A program made the translations under genes and the position numbers. Positions 9,529 to 20,680 of a stretch of 64,000 nucleotides of DNA are shown here, piece by piece. Within the stretch, counting starts at the first letter, position 1. Each line of letters begins with the position of its first letter. Source of the DNA: Betaproteobacteria bacterium SCN2 (GTDB taxonomy: Bacteria; Pseudomonadota; Gammaproteobacteria; Burkholderiales; Thiobacillaceae). The notes below the pieces were generated by a model, which was not told the DNA's origin, searched no databases, and saw only the letters and a list, made by a program, of their open reading frames with translations. The stretch covers positions 124,001 to 188,000 of the forward strand of contig WBSG01000003.1 in the NCBI GenBank assembly GCA_008923285.1, in the 5' to 3' direction.

Positions 9529-9876
9529 TTACTTTGGAACTTCTCCCGATTGAGGTGCTGCCTCGCTTTGCGCCGGTGCCGGCTGAGGGGCCGGTGCCTG
9601 CTGCGTGCTCGCCGGGATCTTGTCCAGCACCCCACCCGGGGCCTCCCGGTTGAGGGAGAAATAGGTCAAGGTCATGCTGGTCAGGAAAAACAGCGTTGCG
9701 GTGATTGCAGTCGCCCGGGACAGGAAATTAGCCGAACCGCTGGCGCCGAACAGGCTGCCGGAAGAGCCGCTGCCGAAGGCCGCCCCCATGTCGGCCCCCT
9801 TTCCGTGCTGCAAAAGCACGAGACCGATCAGGACGGCCGATATCAGCAAATGCACAATCCAGACTAGCGTTTCCAT
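9529..9876 (-). CDS. secG: Preprotein translocase subunit SecG
   Basis: Accessory inner-membrane subunit of the SecYEG translocon that assists SecA-driven export. The 115-residue protein has two transmembrane helices (about residues 2-21 and 55-74) joined by the conserved glycine/serine loop HGKGADMGAAFGSGSSGSLFG. The C-terminal tail is rich in Ala, Pro and Gln, as usual for SecG and poorly conserved. It lies 20 bp after tpiA and is followed by tRNA-Leu, so the three are probably co-transcribed. Confidence 0.96.
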   Translation of the reverse strand: METLVWIVHLLISAVLIGLVLLQHGKGADMGAAFGSGSSGSLFGASGSANFLSRATAITATLFFLTSMTLTYFSLNREAPGGVLDKIPASTQQAPAPQPAPAQSEAAPQSGEVPK

Positions 9877-9895
9877 TTATTCGATATCCAAAAAA

Positions 9896-10648
9896 TCAGG
9901 CTGCCGCCCTGCAGATGGCGATGAATTCATCGGCAACCAGCGCAGCGCCGCCAATCAGTCCGCCATCGATGTCGGGCTGCGCAAACAGCTCCGCCGCGTT
10001 CGCGGCTTTCACACTGCCGCCGTACTGGATCACCAGTCCGTCAGCCACCTGCTTGTTCAGGCCCGCAATTTTGCCGCGAATGAAGGCATGCACTGCCTGG
10101 GCCTGCTCCGGGGAGGCAGTCTTGCCGGTGCCGATCGCCCAGACCGGCTCGTATGCCAAGACCGCCTTGGCCAGGGACTCCACGCCGGCGGCATTGATCA
10201 CGGCATCGAGCTGGCGCCCAACCACCTGCTCGGTGATGTTGCCTTCCCGTTCGGCCAGGGTCTCGCCCACACACAGGATGGGGGTCAGGCCGGCAGCCTG
10301 GGCGGCCATGAATTTCTTCGCCACGGTTTCGTCGGACTCGGCGTACAGGCTGCGTCGCTCGGAATGACCGACGATGGCATAGGTGCAACCGAAATCCTTG
10401 AGCATCGATGTGGACACTTCACCCGTGAAGGCGCCTTTGGCGTGTTCGCTCACGTTCTGGGCGCCCCACGCGAGACTGGTGCCCGACAGCTCGGATTGCA
10501 ACTGGGCCAGGTAAGGATAAGGTGCGCATACCGCCACGCCGGCACCCTGCAGGCCGTTCAGCGCTGCCTTCAATGCCCCCAGCAGTGCCTGGTTTTCCCC
10601 CAGGCTGCCATGCATCTTCCAGTTTCCGGCCACGAGTTTGCGACGCAT
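9896..10648 (-). CDS. tpiA: Triose-phosphate isomerase
   Basis: Interconverts dihydroxyacetone phosphate and glyceraldehyde 3-phosphate in glycolysis/gluconeogenesis. The 250-residue TIM barrel starts with RRKLVAGNWKMHG (catalytic Lys and Asn). It has the catalytic His in YAIVGHSERR (about residue 96) and the catalytic Glu in AYEPVWAIGTGKTA (about residue 167). The phosphate-binding loop IQYGGSVKAANA follows near 208. The ATG at 10648 is preceded by a GAGG. A good promoter lies at 10674-10702. Confidence 0.98.
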   Translation of the reverse strand: MRRKLVAGNWKMHGSLGENQALLGALKAALNGLQGAGVAVCAPYPYLAQLQSELSGTSLAWGAQNVSEHAKGAFTGEVSTSMLKDFGCTYAIVGHSERRSLYAESDETVAKKFMAAQAAGLTPILCVGETLAEREGNITEQVVGRQLDAVINAAGVESLAKAVLAYEPVWAIGTGKTASPEQAQAVHAFIRGKIAGLNKQVADGLVIQYGGSVKAANAAELFAQPDIDGGLIGGAALVADEFIAICRAAA

Positions 10649-10673
10649 CCTCTACCCCACTAAAAAGCTCGCT

Positions 10674-10702
10674 ATATTAATGCAGGGATGAAGGATGGTC
10701 AA
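10674..10702 (-). promoter_or_regulatory. Candidate sigma70 promoter of tpiA-secG
   Basis: On the minus strand the -35 TTGACC (10702-10697) and the -10 TAATAT (10679-10674) are separated by exactly 17 bp, 26 bp upstream of the tpiA ATG. Five of six and four of six bases match consensus. Confidence 0.65.
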
Positions 10703-10744
10703 CGAAGATGATGCCGGACTGCGGGCATGGCGGACGAGAATACG

Positions 10745-10987
10745 CTAGTCTTCGCTCAAATCGAGATACTTCTGGATACGCCGTTCAGCGATCAGACGAT
10801 CGATGCGCCATGCGTCGAGCAAACCCATGGCCAGCTCAAAGGCCTTGAGCTTCAGCCCGAACAGGCGATGAAGCTCAAACGACGACTCGCTCTCCAGCGC
10901 CTTGCACAACTCCCACAGTACTGTTGCGTCATCGCTTTCCGGGTTGCGCTTGATGAACTTTGCGATGTCTCTGACGGCATTGGCCAT
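10745..10987 (-). CDS. Small conserved-looking protein of unknown function
   Basis: An 80-residue, charged, probably helical cytoplasmic protein beginning MANAVRDIAKFIKRNPESDD, with no transmembrane segment, signal peptide or recognised domain. The ATG at 10987 has a good GGAGA Shine-Dalgarno sequence, which supports real translation. It lies between pstB and tpiA on the same strand, 131 bp after pstB, where phoU might be expected. It is far too short for PhoU and does not resemble it. I cannot assign a function. Confidence 0.7.
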   Translation of the reverse strand: MANAVRDIAKFIKRNPESDDATVLWELCKALESESSFELHRLFGLKLKAFELAMGLLDAWRIDRLIAERRIQKYLDLSED

Positions 10988-11118
10988 GTATGAATCTCCG
11001 TTTTTCGGGCGCCTTGACGCAGCAAAGCGTCACGAACATGGGAATGATACCGTCACAAACGGTCCTGAAAGTGACAAATTCATGACGGTCGGCCCGGCCT
11101 GCTGCCCTCCCCCATGCT

Positions 11119-11901
11119 TCAGCCGAATCGGCCGGTGATGTAGTCCTCGGTCTGCTTGACCTTGGGCTTGAGGAACAACTGATCGGTGTCGCCCATCTCG
11201 ATCAGTTCGCCGAGGTACATGAACGCGGTGAAATCGGAAATGCGTGCCGCCTGCTGCATGTTGTGGGTAACGATGGCGATGGTGTACTCGTTCTTGAGTT
11301 CGTAGATGAGCTCTTCGATCTTGGCAGTGGAAATCGGATCCAGCGCGGAAGTCGGCTCGTCCAGCAGGACCACATCGGGCTTGACGGCGACGGCACGCGC
11401 AATGCACAGGCGCTGCTGCTGGCCGCCCGACAGCGAGAGGCCGTTCTGCTGCAGCTTGTCCTTCACCTCGCCCCACAAGGCGGCCTTTTTCAGCGCCCAC
11501 TCGACACGGTCGTCCATCGCCGACTTCGACAGCCGCTCGTACAGCCGCACGCCGAAGGCGATGTTCTCGTAAATGGTCATGGGAAACGGCGTCGGCTTCT
11601 GGAACACCATGCCGATCTTGGCGCGCACCAGATTGACATCCTGCTTCCGATCCAGCAGGTTCTTGCCGTTGAAGAGGATTTCGCCCTCCGCGCGTTGCCC
11701 CGGATACAGGTCGTACATGCGATTGAACGTGCGCAGCAGGGTGGACTTGCCGCAGCCGGAAGGACCGATGAAGGCGGTGACCTTGTTGCGGGCGACATCC
11801 ATGTTGATGTTCTTCAGGCCCTTGTAGTCGCCGTAGAAAAAATTGAGGTTGCGGACCAGCAGCGCGGCTTCCTTGCTGTTGGTTGTTGCTTGGTCAGACA
11901 T
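11119..11901 (-). CDS. pstB: Phosphate ABC transporter ATP-binding protein
   Basis: ATPase of the high-affinity phosphate importer PstSCAB. The 260-residue protein has Walker [10 protein letters not shown] (about residues 42-50), the ABC signature [14 protein letters not shown] (about 154-167), Walker [14 protein letters not shown] (about 173-185) and the switch His in VTHNMQQA. It follows pstA by 17 bp. phoU, the usual last gene of the operon, is not next to it in this window. Confidence 0.98.
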   Translation of the reverse strand: MSDQATTNSKEAALLVRNLNFFYGDYKGLKNINMDVARNKVTAFIGPSGCGKSTLLRTFNRMYDLYPGQRAEGEILFNGKNLLDRKQDVNLVRAKIGMVFQKPTPFPMTIYENIAFGVRLYERLSKSAMDDRVEWALKKAALWGEVKDKLQQNGLSLSGGQQQRLCIARAVAVKPDVVLLDEPTSALDPISTAKIEELIYELKNEYTIAIVTHNMQQAARISDFTAFMYLGELIEMGDTDQLFLKPKVKQTEDYITGRFG

Positions 11902-11918
11902 GGTTTCTCCGTGAACGC

Positions 11919-12764
11919 TCAGCGTTTGTCTTTCTGGCGGAAAGCGACGCGCACGCCGATATTGACCGCCAGCACAAGGAAGGCAATCAGCAACGCACCA
12001 CCCCAGGCCAGGTTGATCCAGTTGTCATAGGGGCTCAACGCGAACTGGTAGATCACCACTGGCAGGTTGCCCATGGGTTCACCCATGCTGGTGCTGAAAA
12101 ACTGGTTGTTGAGCGCAGTAAACAGGAGCGGTGCCGTCTCGCCGGTGATGCGCGCCATGGCCAGCAGCACGCCGGTCACCACGCCCGACTTGACCGCACG
12201 CAGCGTCACCCTGAGCGACACCTGCCAGCGTGGCGCGCCTACCGCAAAAGCCGCCTCGCGCAGGCTCGTGGGCACCAGCTTGAGCATGTTCTCGGTGGTG
12301 CGCACGACAACGGGAATTGCGATCAGCGCCAGCGCCAGCGACCCGGCCCAGCCCGAGAAGCCGCCCGTGGTCGCGACAAAGAGCGCATAGACAAACAGGC
12401 CGATGACGATGGACGGCGCCGACAGCATGATGTCCGTCATGAAACGGGTGAACGAGGCGAATTTCGATACGCGCCCGTACTCGGCCAGATAAATGCCGGC
12501 CAGGATGCCAATAGGCGTCGCGATAAGCATGGAGAACAGCAGGATGAGGCCGCTGCCGACGATGGCATTGCGCAGTCCGCCCCCCTCGGAACCGGGCGCC
12601 GGCGTATCCTGGGTAAACAGGTCGATGCTGAGTGCGGCAAACCCCTTGGAGAACAGCGTCCACAGGATCCACATCAGTCCGATCAGGCCGAGGCTCATGG
12701 CCACCATGGACAGGGCCATGCCGATACGGTTGGCCCACACGCGGCGAGTATAAAGCTGGATCAT
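11919..12764 (-). CDS. pstA: Phosphate ABC transporter permease PstA
   Basis: Second membrane permease of the phosphate importer, about 281 residues with six predicted transmembrane helices. The ABC-coupling loop is around [20 protein letters not shown] (about residues 160-179). I use the ATG at 12764; the TTG directly before it (12767) is also possible, since a GGAGGG lies 7 bases upstream of the TTG and 10 of the ATG. The start lies within a few bases of the pstC stop. Confidence 0.97.
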   Translation of the reverse strand: MIQLYTRRVWANRIGMALSMVAMSLGLIGLMWILWTLFSKGFAALSIDLFTQDTPAPGSEGGGLRNAIVGSGLILLFSMLIATPIGILAGIYLAEYGRVSKFASFTRFMTDIMLSAPSIVIGLFVYALFVATTGGFSGWAGSLALALIAIPVVVRTTENMLKLVPTSLREAAFAVGAPRWQVSLRVTLRAVKSGVVTGVLLAMARITGETAPLLFTALNNQFFSTSMGEPMGNLPVVIYQFALSPYDNWINLAWGGALLIAFLVLAVNIGVRVAFRQKDKR

Positions 12765-12767
12765 CAA

Positions 12768-13745
12768 TTACAAACCCTCCGATCCCATGCTACGGCTGAT
12801 CAGCCAGCGCGAAATCGCCAGCACGATGAAAGTGATGACGAACAGGACCAGGCCCAGGGCGAACAGCGACGCGATATGCAGCCCGGGGTCGGCTTCGCCG
12901 AACTCGTTGGCCAGGGTGGATGCGATCGAGGTGCCGGGGGCGAACAGGCTGGGAATGATGCGGTTGGCGTTGCCAATCACGAAGGTGACCGCCATGGTCT
13001 CACCGAGCGCGCGTCCCAGGCCCAGCATGATTCCGCCGATGACGCCGACCCTGGTGTAGGGCAGGACGATATTGCGCATCACCTCCCAGGTCGTGCAGCC
13101 GAGGCCGTAGGCAGATTCCTTCAACACGTGCGGCACCGTCTCGAACACGTCGCGCATGACCGAAGCAATGAAGGGAATCACCATCATCGACAGCACCAGA
13201 CTCGCCGTCAAAATGCCGATACCGATCGGCGGGCCGGAGAACCATCCGCCTATGACCGGCACGTCGCCCAGCAGATTCTGCAAGGGGGGCTGGAAATATT
13301 CGGCGAACAGGGGGGCGAACACGAACAGGCCCCAGATGCCATAGACGATGGAGGGGATGCCGGCCAGCAGTTCGATCGCAGTGCCCAGCGGGCGGCGCAG
13401 CCACAGCGGGCAGCTTTCGGTGAGGAAGAAGGCAATGCCGAAGCTGATGGGCACGGCGATGAGCAACGCCAGCACCGAAGTCACTACCGTGCCATAGATG
13501 GCGGCCAGCGCCCCGTATTCGTCGTCCGGCACGCTCCAGACGTTGGTCCACAGAAATTGCGGGCCGAACGCCTTCAGGCTGGGCCAGGCCTCGATCGCCA
13601 GCGACACCAGTATTCCGACGAGGGCCGCCAGCACGACCAGCGCGAACAATTGGGTGGTGAAATGAAACAGCTTGTCTTGCAGGCGGAACTTCGCGACCTG
13701 CTTTGCATGCAGGTCGATTTCGCCAGTTGCGCTCGGCTCGCTCAC
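12768..13745 (-). CDS. pstC: Phosphate ABC transporter permease PstC
   Basis: First permease subunit of PstSCAB, 325 residues with a cytoplasmic N-terminus and about six helices. The conserved coupling region [20 protein letters not shown] is at about residues 205-224. The start is GTG at 13745, with the N-terminus [15 protein letters not shown]. It is separated from pstS by 124 bp containing a strong hairpin, a common arrangement that lowers expression of the membrane genes relative to the binding protein. Confidence 0.97.
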   Translation of the reverse strand: MSEPSATGEIDLHAKQVAKFRLQDKLFHFTTQLFALVVLAALVGILVSLAIEAWPSLKAFGPQFLWTNVWSVPDDEYGALAAIYGTVVTSVLALLIAVPISFGIAFFLTESCPLWLRRPLGTAIELLAGIPSIVYGIWGLFVFAPLFAEYFQPPLQNLLGDVPVIGGWFSGPPIGIGILTASLVLSMMVIPFIASVMRDVFETVPHVLKESAYGLGCTTWEVMRNIVLPYTRVGVIGGIMLGLGRALGETMAVTFVIGNANRIIPSLFAPGTSIASTLANEFGEADPGLHIASLFALGLVLFVITFIVLAISRWLISRSMGSEGL

Positions 13746-13817
13746 GATTTTAAGGTGCCTATCGGTTGGATTCTATCTGTGGAAACGGCCGTCACGAACA
13801 GCCGCTTTCACAGAGCG

Positions 13818-13841
13818 CCGGGGGCAGCATGCTGCCCCCGG
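13818..13841. promoter_or_regulatory. Perfect 24-bp palindrome downstream of pstS
   Basis: CCGGGGGCAG and CTGCCCCCGG flank CATG, giving a 10-bp GC-rich stem with a 4-base loop, 28 bp after the pstS stop. No T-run follows on the minus strand, so it is not a standard terminator. An mRNA-stabilising or processing hairpin between pstS and pstC is the likelier role (inference). Confidence 0.75.
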
Positions 13842-13869
13842 CCAAACATCACATCAGGACCTAATTGTA

Positions 13870-14889
13870 TTACTTGATGTTCTTCATTTCAGCTTCGACC
13901 ATTTTGACCACATTCGGCGGCAAAGGCACGAAACCCAGCTCTTCCGACATTTTCTGGCCATTGTTCAGGGACCAGGTGAAGAAATCGACGACGCCCTTCT
14001 GCCTGGATGCGTCGCCGCCCTTTTCATAGGCCAGGATGTACGTGGCGGTCGTGATGGGCCAGGCGTTCTTGTGAACCTGGTCGAGCAGATCCGGTGCCAT
14101 GCCCTTGACCTTGAAATTCGCACCACTGGCGGCATCCGCCACGGCCTGCTGGTTCGGCACGATGTAGTTGCCGGCCTTGTTCTTCAGGGCGACGAAGCTC
14201 ATGTTGTTCTTCATGGCATCGGCAATGTCGACGTAGCCGATCGATCCGGCGATCTTCATGACATTGGCAGCGACCCCGGGATTGCCCTTGCCGCCCACGG
14301 CATTGACGGGCCAGTTCACGTTGTTGCCGGCGCCGACATCACTTTTGAAAGGCATGGACTGCTTGGCCAGATAGTTGGTGAAGGCATACGTCGTGCCCGA
14401 ACCGTCGGAACGGTGGGAAATGGTAATCGCGGTGCCAGGCAGGCTCTTGCCGGGGTTCAGCCTGGCGATGGCCGGGTCGTTCCACTTGGTGATCTTGCCG
14501 CTGAAAATGTTGGCGGCGGTCAGGCCATCCAGCTTGATGTCGCCGGACTTGAAGCCGGGCAGATTGTAAACGATGGTCACGGCTCCCATCACGGTCGGAA
14601 CCTGCACCAGGCCGGCGGCACTGAGGTCGGCTTCGCTGACCGGTGCGTCGGTACCGCCAAAATCGACCGTCTTGGCCTTGATCTGCTTGACGCCGCCGGA
14701 AGAGCCGATGCCCTGGTAATTGACCTTGTTGCCGGTGGTCTGCTGGTAAGCTTCCGCCCATTTGGTATAGACGGCATAGGGGAAGGTTGCGCCTGCGCCG
14801 GTAATGTCTGCAGCCAGCGCGCTGATCGAGAAGGCCAGGCCGAGCGTGGCAGCCAGTGCGCCTTGAGCCAGTTTGTTGATGGTGCGCAT
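13870..14889 (-). CDS. pstS: Periplasmic phosphate-binding protein PstS
   Basis: Captures phosphate in the periplasm for the PstCAB importer. The 339-residue product has a Sec signal peptide (MRTINKLAQGALAATLG, hydrophobic to about residue 26, cut after ALA). The mature N-terminus DITGAGATFPYAVYTKWAE is the classic phosphate-binding motif, and SHRSDGSGTTYAFTNYL (about residues 159-175) is a second ligand loop. The ATG at 14889 has a GGAG 8 bases upstream. A Pho box lies about 65 bp upstream, so PhoB control is expected. Confidence 0.98.
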   Translation of the reverse strand: MRTINKLAQGALAATLGLAFSISALAADITGAGATFPYAVYTKWAEAYQQTTGNKVNYQGIGSSGGVKQIKAKTVDFGGTDAPVSEADLSAAGLVQVPTVMGAVTIVYNLPGFKSGDIKLDGLTAANIFSGKITKWNDPAIARLNPGKSLPGTAITISHRSDGSGTTYAFTNYLAKQSMPFKSDVGAGNNVNWPVNAVGGKGNPGVAANVMKIAGSIGYVDIADAMKNNMSFVALKNKAGNYIVPNQQAVADAASGANFKVKGMAPDLLDQVHKNAWPITTATYILAYEKGGDASRQKGVVDFFTWSLNNGQKMSEELGFVPLPPNVVKMVEAEMKNIK

Positions 14890-14937
14890 GTAATTATCTC
14901 CAGTAGTGGTTGACGTTGCCGCATGGGCGACGTCGCC

Positions 14938-14971
14938 ATACTAAGCCGGCAATATTACATTTTTATGTCAT
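14938..14971 (-). promoter_or_regulatory. Pho box and -10 element upstream of pstS
   Basis: Reading the minus strand, ATGACAT (14971-14965), AAAA and ATGTAAT (14960-14954) form two 7-bp direct repeats with a 4-bp A-rich spacer. Each matches the PhoB repeat CTGTCAT at 5 of 7 bases. Ten bases further is TAGTAT (14943-14938), a plausible -10. This is the spacing known for PhoB-activated promoters that lack a good -35. Confidence 0.7.
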
Positions 14972-15034
14972 TTCCCTGAACTGCGGCTTGCGTATCGATG
15001 GAAAGACATACTGCCCGTGGGATGGTCCGACCGG

Positions 15035-16396
15035 TCAGTCGGAAGCGGCCGCCCTGACCGATTCGGCAATGCGTTCGGCCCATTTGCGGGCCTGTGCCTC
15101 GGACGAAGACTCGACCATGACGCGAATCAGCGGCTCGGTACCGGAAGGGCGCAGAACGATGCGGCCGCCTGCGCCCATGTCAGCCCTGGCCTCGGCTTCG
15201 GCCTCGATCACGGGCTGCGCGCTGGCCAGGTCGATGCGCCTGGCCACTGGCACGTTGATCAGCACCTGCGGATACAGCCTGAGGTCGGCCGAATACTCGG
15301 CCAGGCTGGCACCGCTGTCCTTCAGCGCATGCAGCACTTGTAGCGCCGAAATGATGCCGTCTCCCGTCGTGTGCTTGTCCAGGCAGAGGATGTGTCCCGA
15401 AGTTTCGCCTCCCAGCTGCCAGCCGTTTTCCTGCAGCAATTCAAGGACATAACGATCGCCCACCTTGGCACGCCCGAACGCCAGGCTGAGCCGGCCCAGC
15501 GCATGCTCCATCCCCAGGTTGGTCATCAGCGTGCCGGCCACGCCGCCTTTCATGGCTCCGCTTGCCATGCGATGGCGGGCAATGATGTAGACCAGCTGGT
15601 CGCCGTCGAAAATGCGTCCGTCGCGGTCGGCCATCATCAGGCGGTCGCCGTCGCCGTCGAGCGCGATGCCGAAGTCGGCCTGGTGCTGCTTCACGGCGGC
15701 CGACAGGCTGGCAGTGTGGGTGGCGCCACATTCGGTATTGATGTTGAAGCCGTTGGGCTCGGCGCCGATGGCGATGACTTCCGCGCCCAGTTCATGGAAC
15801 ACGTGCGGTGCGACGTGATAGGTGGCGCCGTTCGCGCAATCGACCACCAGGCGCAGCCCGCGCAGATCCTTGTCAAAAGGAAAGCTGCTCTTGCAGAATT
15901 CGATGTAGCGCGCGGCCGCGCCATCGATGCGACGCGCGCGTCCCAGCTCGCTGGAGGGCGCAGTCTCGATGTCCTTGTCGAGCATGGTCTCGATCTGCTG
16001 CTCAATGGCGTCGGGCAGCTTCTGGCCGGCGCCGGAAAAAAACTTGATGCCGTTGTCCTCGAAGGGATTGTGCGAAGCCGAGATCACCACCCCGACCTGC
16101 AGGCGCAGGGCGCGGGTGAGATAGGCGATGCCCGGTGTGGGCAGGGGGCCGGTCAGGTTGACATGCACGCCGGCCGCGGTGAAGCCGGCGGTCATGGCCG
16201 ATTCCAGCATGTAGCCGGAAATGCGTGTGTCCTTGCCGATCAGCACGGTGGGATGGCGATCGGCCGGCAGCAGGCTGCGATCGGATGCCAGCACCTTGCC
16301 GGCGGCATAACCCAGGCGCATGACGAAATCCGGGGTGATGGGCGACTTGCCCACCCGTCCGCGCACGCCGTCCGTGCCGAAATATTTGCGACTCAT
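15035..16396 (-). CDS. glmM: Phosphoglucosamine mutase
   Basis: Converts glucosamine 6-phosphate to glucosamine 1-phosphate for peptidoglycan and LPS precursors. From the ATG at 16396 it encodes 453 residues starting [16 protein letters not shown]. It has the phosphoserine loop [17 protein letters not shown] (catalytic Ser about 102), the Mg-binding DGDGDR (about 248-253), the sugar loop GGETSGH and the phosphate-binding [12 protein letters not shown] near the end. The frame is open further upstream but only over folP. The start overlaps the folP stop by 4 bp (ATGA). folP-glmM pairing is widespread. Confidence 0.98.
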   Translation of the reverse strand: MSRKYFGTDGVRGRVGKSPITPDFVMRLGYAAGKVLASDRSLLPADRHPTVLIGKDTRISGYMLESAMTAGFTAAGVHVNLTGPLPTPGIAYLTRALRLQVGVVISASHNPFEDNGIKFFSGAGQKLPDAIEQQIETMLDKDIETAPSSELGRARRIDGAAARYIEFCKSSFPFDKDLRGLRLVVDCANGATYHVAPHVFHELGAEVIAIGAEPNGFNINTECGATHTASLSAAVKQHQADFGIALDGDGDRLMMADRDGRIFDGDQLVYIIARHRMASGAMKGGVAGTLMTNLGMEHALGRLSLAFGRAKVGDRYVLELLQENGWQLGGETSGHILCLDKHTTGDGIISALQVLHALKDSGASLAEYSADLRLYPQVLINVPVARRIDLASAQPVIEAEAEARADMGAGGRIVLRPSGTEPLIRVMVESSSEAQARKWAERIAESVRAAASD

Positions 16397-17223
16397 TCTT
16401 CTTGTGCTCCCTCGACTGCTTCCCAGACCTGCAGCGCATCCTTCATCGCCGCCACATCGTGTACCCGCACGATCCTGGCTCCGCGCGCCACTGCCGCCAG
16501 ATGCGCGGCGATACCGGCATATTCGCGCTGGTCGACGGGCTTTCCTGTCAGCGCACCCAGCATGGACTTGCGCGACATGCCGGCCAGCACCGGCACGCCC
16601 AGCTCGGCCAGCCGGTCCAGGTTCTTCAACAAAACGAGATTGTGCGCCAGGGTCTTGCCAAAGCCAAACCCCGGATCGATCACCAGGCGGTTCTGCCTTA
16701 TCCCTGCGGCCGCGCAGGCGGCAATGCGCTGCGCCAGAAACCCGCTCACCTCGGCCAGCACATTCGCATAATGCGGTGCCGCCTGCATGGTCTGCGGCTC
16801 CCCTTGCATGTGCATGAGGCATGCCGCGGCATCGGATTGAGCCACGGCCTCGATCGCACCGGGCTCGCGCAGCGCCATGACATCGTTGACCATGACCGCA
16901 CCGGCCTCGATCGCCGCCTTCATGACCCGGGGCTTGCGGGTGTCGGCCGAAACCGCGAGGCCGCGCGCGGCCAGGGCTTCGATGACCGGAAGCACACGTT
17001 GCAGCTCTTCTTCAATGGAAACGGGCGCGGCGCCCGGGCGGGTAGACTCTCCACCGACATCGAGAATGTCGGCGCCCTGCTCGGCCAGCATCAGCGCGTG
17101 GTCGATGGCCTGGCGCGCATCCTGCAGGCGCCCGCCATCGGAGAAGGAATCCGGCGTGACGTTGACCACGCCCATGATCAGCGGGCGGTCGAGAGGGAAG
17201 GTGAAGCGTCCGCACCTGAGCAT
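16393..17223 (-). CDS. folP: Dihydropteroate synthase
   Basis: Joins p-aminobenzoate to the pterin pyrophosphate in folate synthesis. The 276-residue TIM barrel has the two signature motifs [15 protein letters not shown] (about residues 17-31) and [14 protein letters not shown] (about 53-66), plus the conserved Asp and Lys/Arg blocks. The ATG is at 17223. It lies between ftsH (87-bp gap holding an inverted repeat) and glmM (4-bp overlap). Confidence 0.98.
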   Translation of the reverse strand: MLRCGRFTFPLDRPLIMGVVNVTPDSFSDGGRLQDARQAIDHALMLAEQGADILDVGGESTRPGAAPVSIEEELQRVLPVIEALAARGLAVSADTRKPRVMKAAIEAGAVMVNDVMALREPGAIEAVAQSDAAACLMHMQGEPQTMQAAPHYANVLAEVSGFLAQRIAACAAAGIRQNRLVIDPGFGFGKTLAHNLVLLKNLDRLAELGVPVLAGMSRKSMLGALTGKPVDQREYAGIAAHLAAVARGARIVRVHDVAAMKDALQVWEAVEGAQEE

Positions 17224-17235
17224 GGTTTCAAGTCA

Positions 17236-17288
17236 CAAGTTGCAAGTTACAAGACTCAAGGGCGGAACAACCCAGACCTTGCAACTTG
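17236..17288. repeat. Inverted repeat with internal AAGTTGCAAG words between ftsH and folP
   Basis: CAAGTTGCAAG (17236-17246) is the exact reverse complement of CTTGCAACTTG (17278-17288), and each arm is followed or preceded by further partial copies of the same word. The roughly 85-bp gap therefore consists mostly of a self-complementary, lower-GC sequence unlike the flanking genes. There is no T-run to make it a clear terminator. Confidence 0.75.
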
Positions 17289-17310
17289 TATCCTGCAACT
17301 TGAATCTGCT

Positions 17311-19206
<1,896 letters not shown>

Positions 19207-19273
19207 TTACTGCTGCTCCTGTGCGCATTCCGTGCGCATTTAGACTCATTCTAGGCCGGTCCAGTCACGGTGG

Positions 19274-19897
19274 CTAGACCTTCAGGCCTTTGCCGACGAG
19301 AAAATTCTCCCGACTCTCGTCACGCGAGGCCTCCGGCTTGCGCACATGGACCTGGCGGAAAGCCTGTCTGGCCTGGCGCACGAATTCCTCGAAACCCGCG
19401 CCCTGAAACACCTTGACGACGAATGCGCCGTCCGGCTTCAGCCATTGGACGGCAAAATCGAGCGCCAGTTCAGCCAGGCCGTAATGCTTCGCCTGGTCGG
19501 CATCCTTTACCCCAGACAAGTTGGGGGCCATATCCGACAAAACAAGGTCGATCTTGCGGCCTTCGAGCGCCTCTTCCACCAGCGCCAGGCCCTCGTCGCT
19601 GGTGAAATCCGCCTCGAACAGCGTCACGCCCGGGATGGCCTGCACGGGCAGCAGATCTATGCCGATCACCCGCCCCCTCTCGCCCACTTTCTTGATCGCC
19701 ACCTGGCACCAGCCACCCGGGGCCGCGCCGAGGTCGACCACGGTCATGCCCTGCTTCAGCAAATGGTCCTTCTCGTCGAGCCAGAGCAGTTTGTAGGCCG
19801 CGCGCGAACGGTAGCCCTCCTTCTGGGCCAGCTTGACGTAGGGATCATGCACATGGCGGTCCAGCCACCAGGCGCGGCTGGTTTTGGGTCTTTTCAT
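19274..19897 (-). CDS. rlmE: 23S rRNA 2'-O-ribose U2552 methyltransferase
   Basis: Methylates U2552 in the A-loop of 23S rRNA using S-adenosylmethionine, a late 50S assembly step. The 207-residue protein has the SAM motif VVDLGAAPGGWCQVA (about residues 54-68) and the K-D-K-E catalytic set, with the Asp in LVLSDMAPNLSG (about 119-130) and the Lys in FVVKVFQGAGFEEF. It is divergent from yhbY (46 bp between starts) and is followed by ftsH. Confidence 0.97.
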   Translation of the reverse strand: MKRPKTSRAWWLDRHVHDPYVKLAQKEGYRSRAAYKLLWLDEKDHLLKQGMTVVDLGAAPGGWCQVAIKKVGERGRVIGIDLLPVQAIPGVTLFEADFTSDEGLALVEEALEGRKIDLVLSDMAPNLSGVKDADQAKHYGLAELALDFAVQWLKPDGAFVVKVFQGAGFEEFVRQARQAFRQVHVRKPEASRDESRENFLVGKGLKV

Positions 19898-19943
19898 CGC
19901 TTAAAGGGCGTAAAATCCGGCTTCACTTTACCAAGGTTGCAAC

Positions 19944-20240
19944 ATGATCAAGCTTACCTCCACCCAGCGCCAATACCTCAAAGGTCTCGCCCACACGCTG
20001 TCGCCGGTCGTTCTCATCGGCGAAAAAGGGCTGACCGAGGCCGTGCTCAAGGAAGCCGAACGGGCGCTGGCCGCGCATGAACTGATCAAGATCAAGGCCG
20101 GCTCTGACGAGAAGGAAACCCGCAGCCAGTGGCTGGAACAGATTTGCCAGACGCTGGGCGCCGCACCGGTACAGCAGATCGGGAAAATCCTCGTGATCTA
20201 TCGCGCAGCGGAGAAGCCGGGCATTCAATTGCCGCGGTGA
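19944..20240 (+). CDS. yhbY: Ribosome assembly RNA-binding protein YhbY
   Basis: Small CRM-domain protein that associates with 50S precursors. It is 98 residues long, starting MIKLTSTQRQYLKGLAHTL, with the diagnostic GXXG loop VLIGEKGLTEAVLKE (about residues 22-36) and the conserved ALAAHELIKIKA. Its divergence from rlmE, another 50S maturation factor, is a conserved context. Its last 16 bases overlap the convergent DUF4149 gene. Confidence 0.95.
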   Translation: MIKLTSTQRQYLKGLAHTLSPVVLIGEKGLTEAVLKEAERALAAHELIKIKAGSDEKETRSQWLEQICQTLGAAPVQQIGKILVIYRAAEKPGIQLPR

Positions 20241-20680
20241 CGCCAGACGAGCAGCAGGCCGAGCAGGCTGACAATCAGGTAAACCACGCTGGAAATGCCG
20301 TGCCAGGCGGCAAAACGGCTGCGGAAGGCGCTTTCCATCACTGCTTGCGGCATGGCCTGATCCTTCAGCGCCTGCATGACCGGCTGAATGCCGAAATGCT
20401 GCCCCAGGACCAGCAGCAGCATGGCCAGCACGACCCAGAAATAAGCCTGCTTCAAGGCGGGAAAGCCATGTTTCCCGAGGCGGTAAACCAGCAGGTAACT
20501 GCCGGCGACGATGCCGACCCAGGCAATCCATTTGAACAGTTCACCAGCCAGGTTACCGGCCAGCTGGCGATCGGCAAGTTCGGCGAACAGCGTGGGGGCG
20601 GCGATATAGCCAATCGCCCACAGTCCACCCACCCAGGCGACCAGCAGCACGGCTGCCAGACCGTCGGCAAGGCTTTTCAT
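20225..20680 (-). CDS. DUF4149 integral membrane protein
   Basis: A 151-residue membrane protein with four predicted helices (about residues 7-28, 50-70, 76-96, 125-146), matching the DUF4149 pattern: an early glycine-rich helix [15 protein letters not shown], then charged loops. Function unknown. Its ATG overlaps the greA stop (ATGA), so it is co-translated with greA. It converges on yhbY with a 16-bp overlap. This greA-adjacent position is usual in Betaproteobacteria. Confidence 0.85.
   Translation of the reverse strand: MKSLADGLAAVLLVAWVGGLWAIGYIAAPTLFAELADRQLAGNLAGELFKWIAWVGIVAGSYLLVYRLGKHGFPALKQAYFWVVLAMLLLVLGQHFGIQPVMQALKDQAMPQAVMESAFRSRFAAWHGISSVVYLIVSLLGLLLVWRHRGN

Noticed and set aside
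11049-11089. ACCGTCA...TGACGGT inverted repeat after pstB as a terminator
   Set aside because: The loop is 27 bases and there is no T-run. It is too weak to call.
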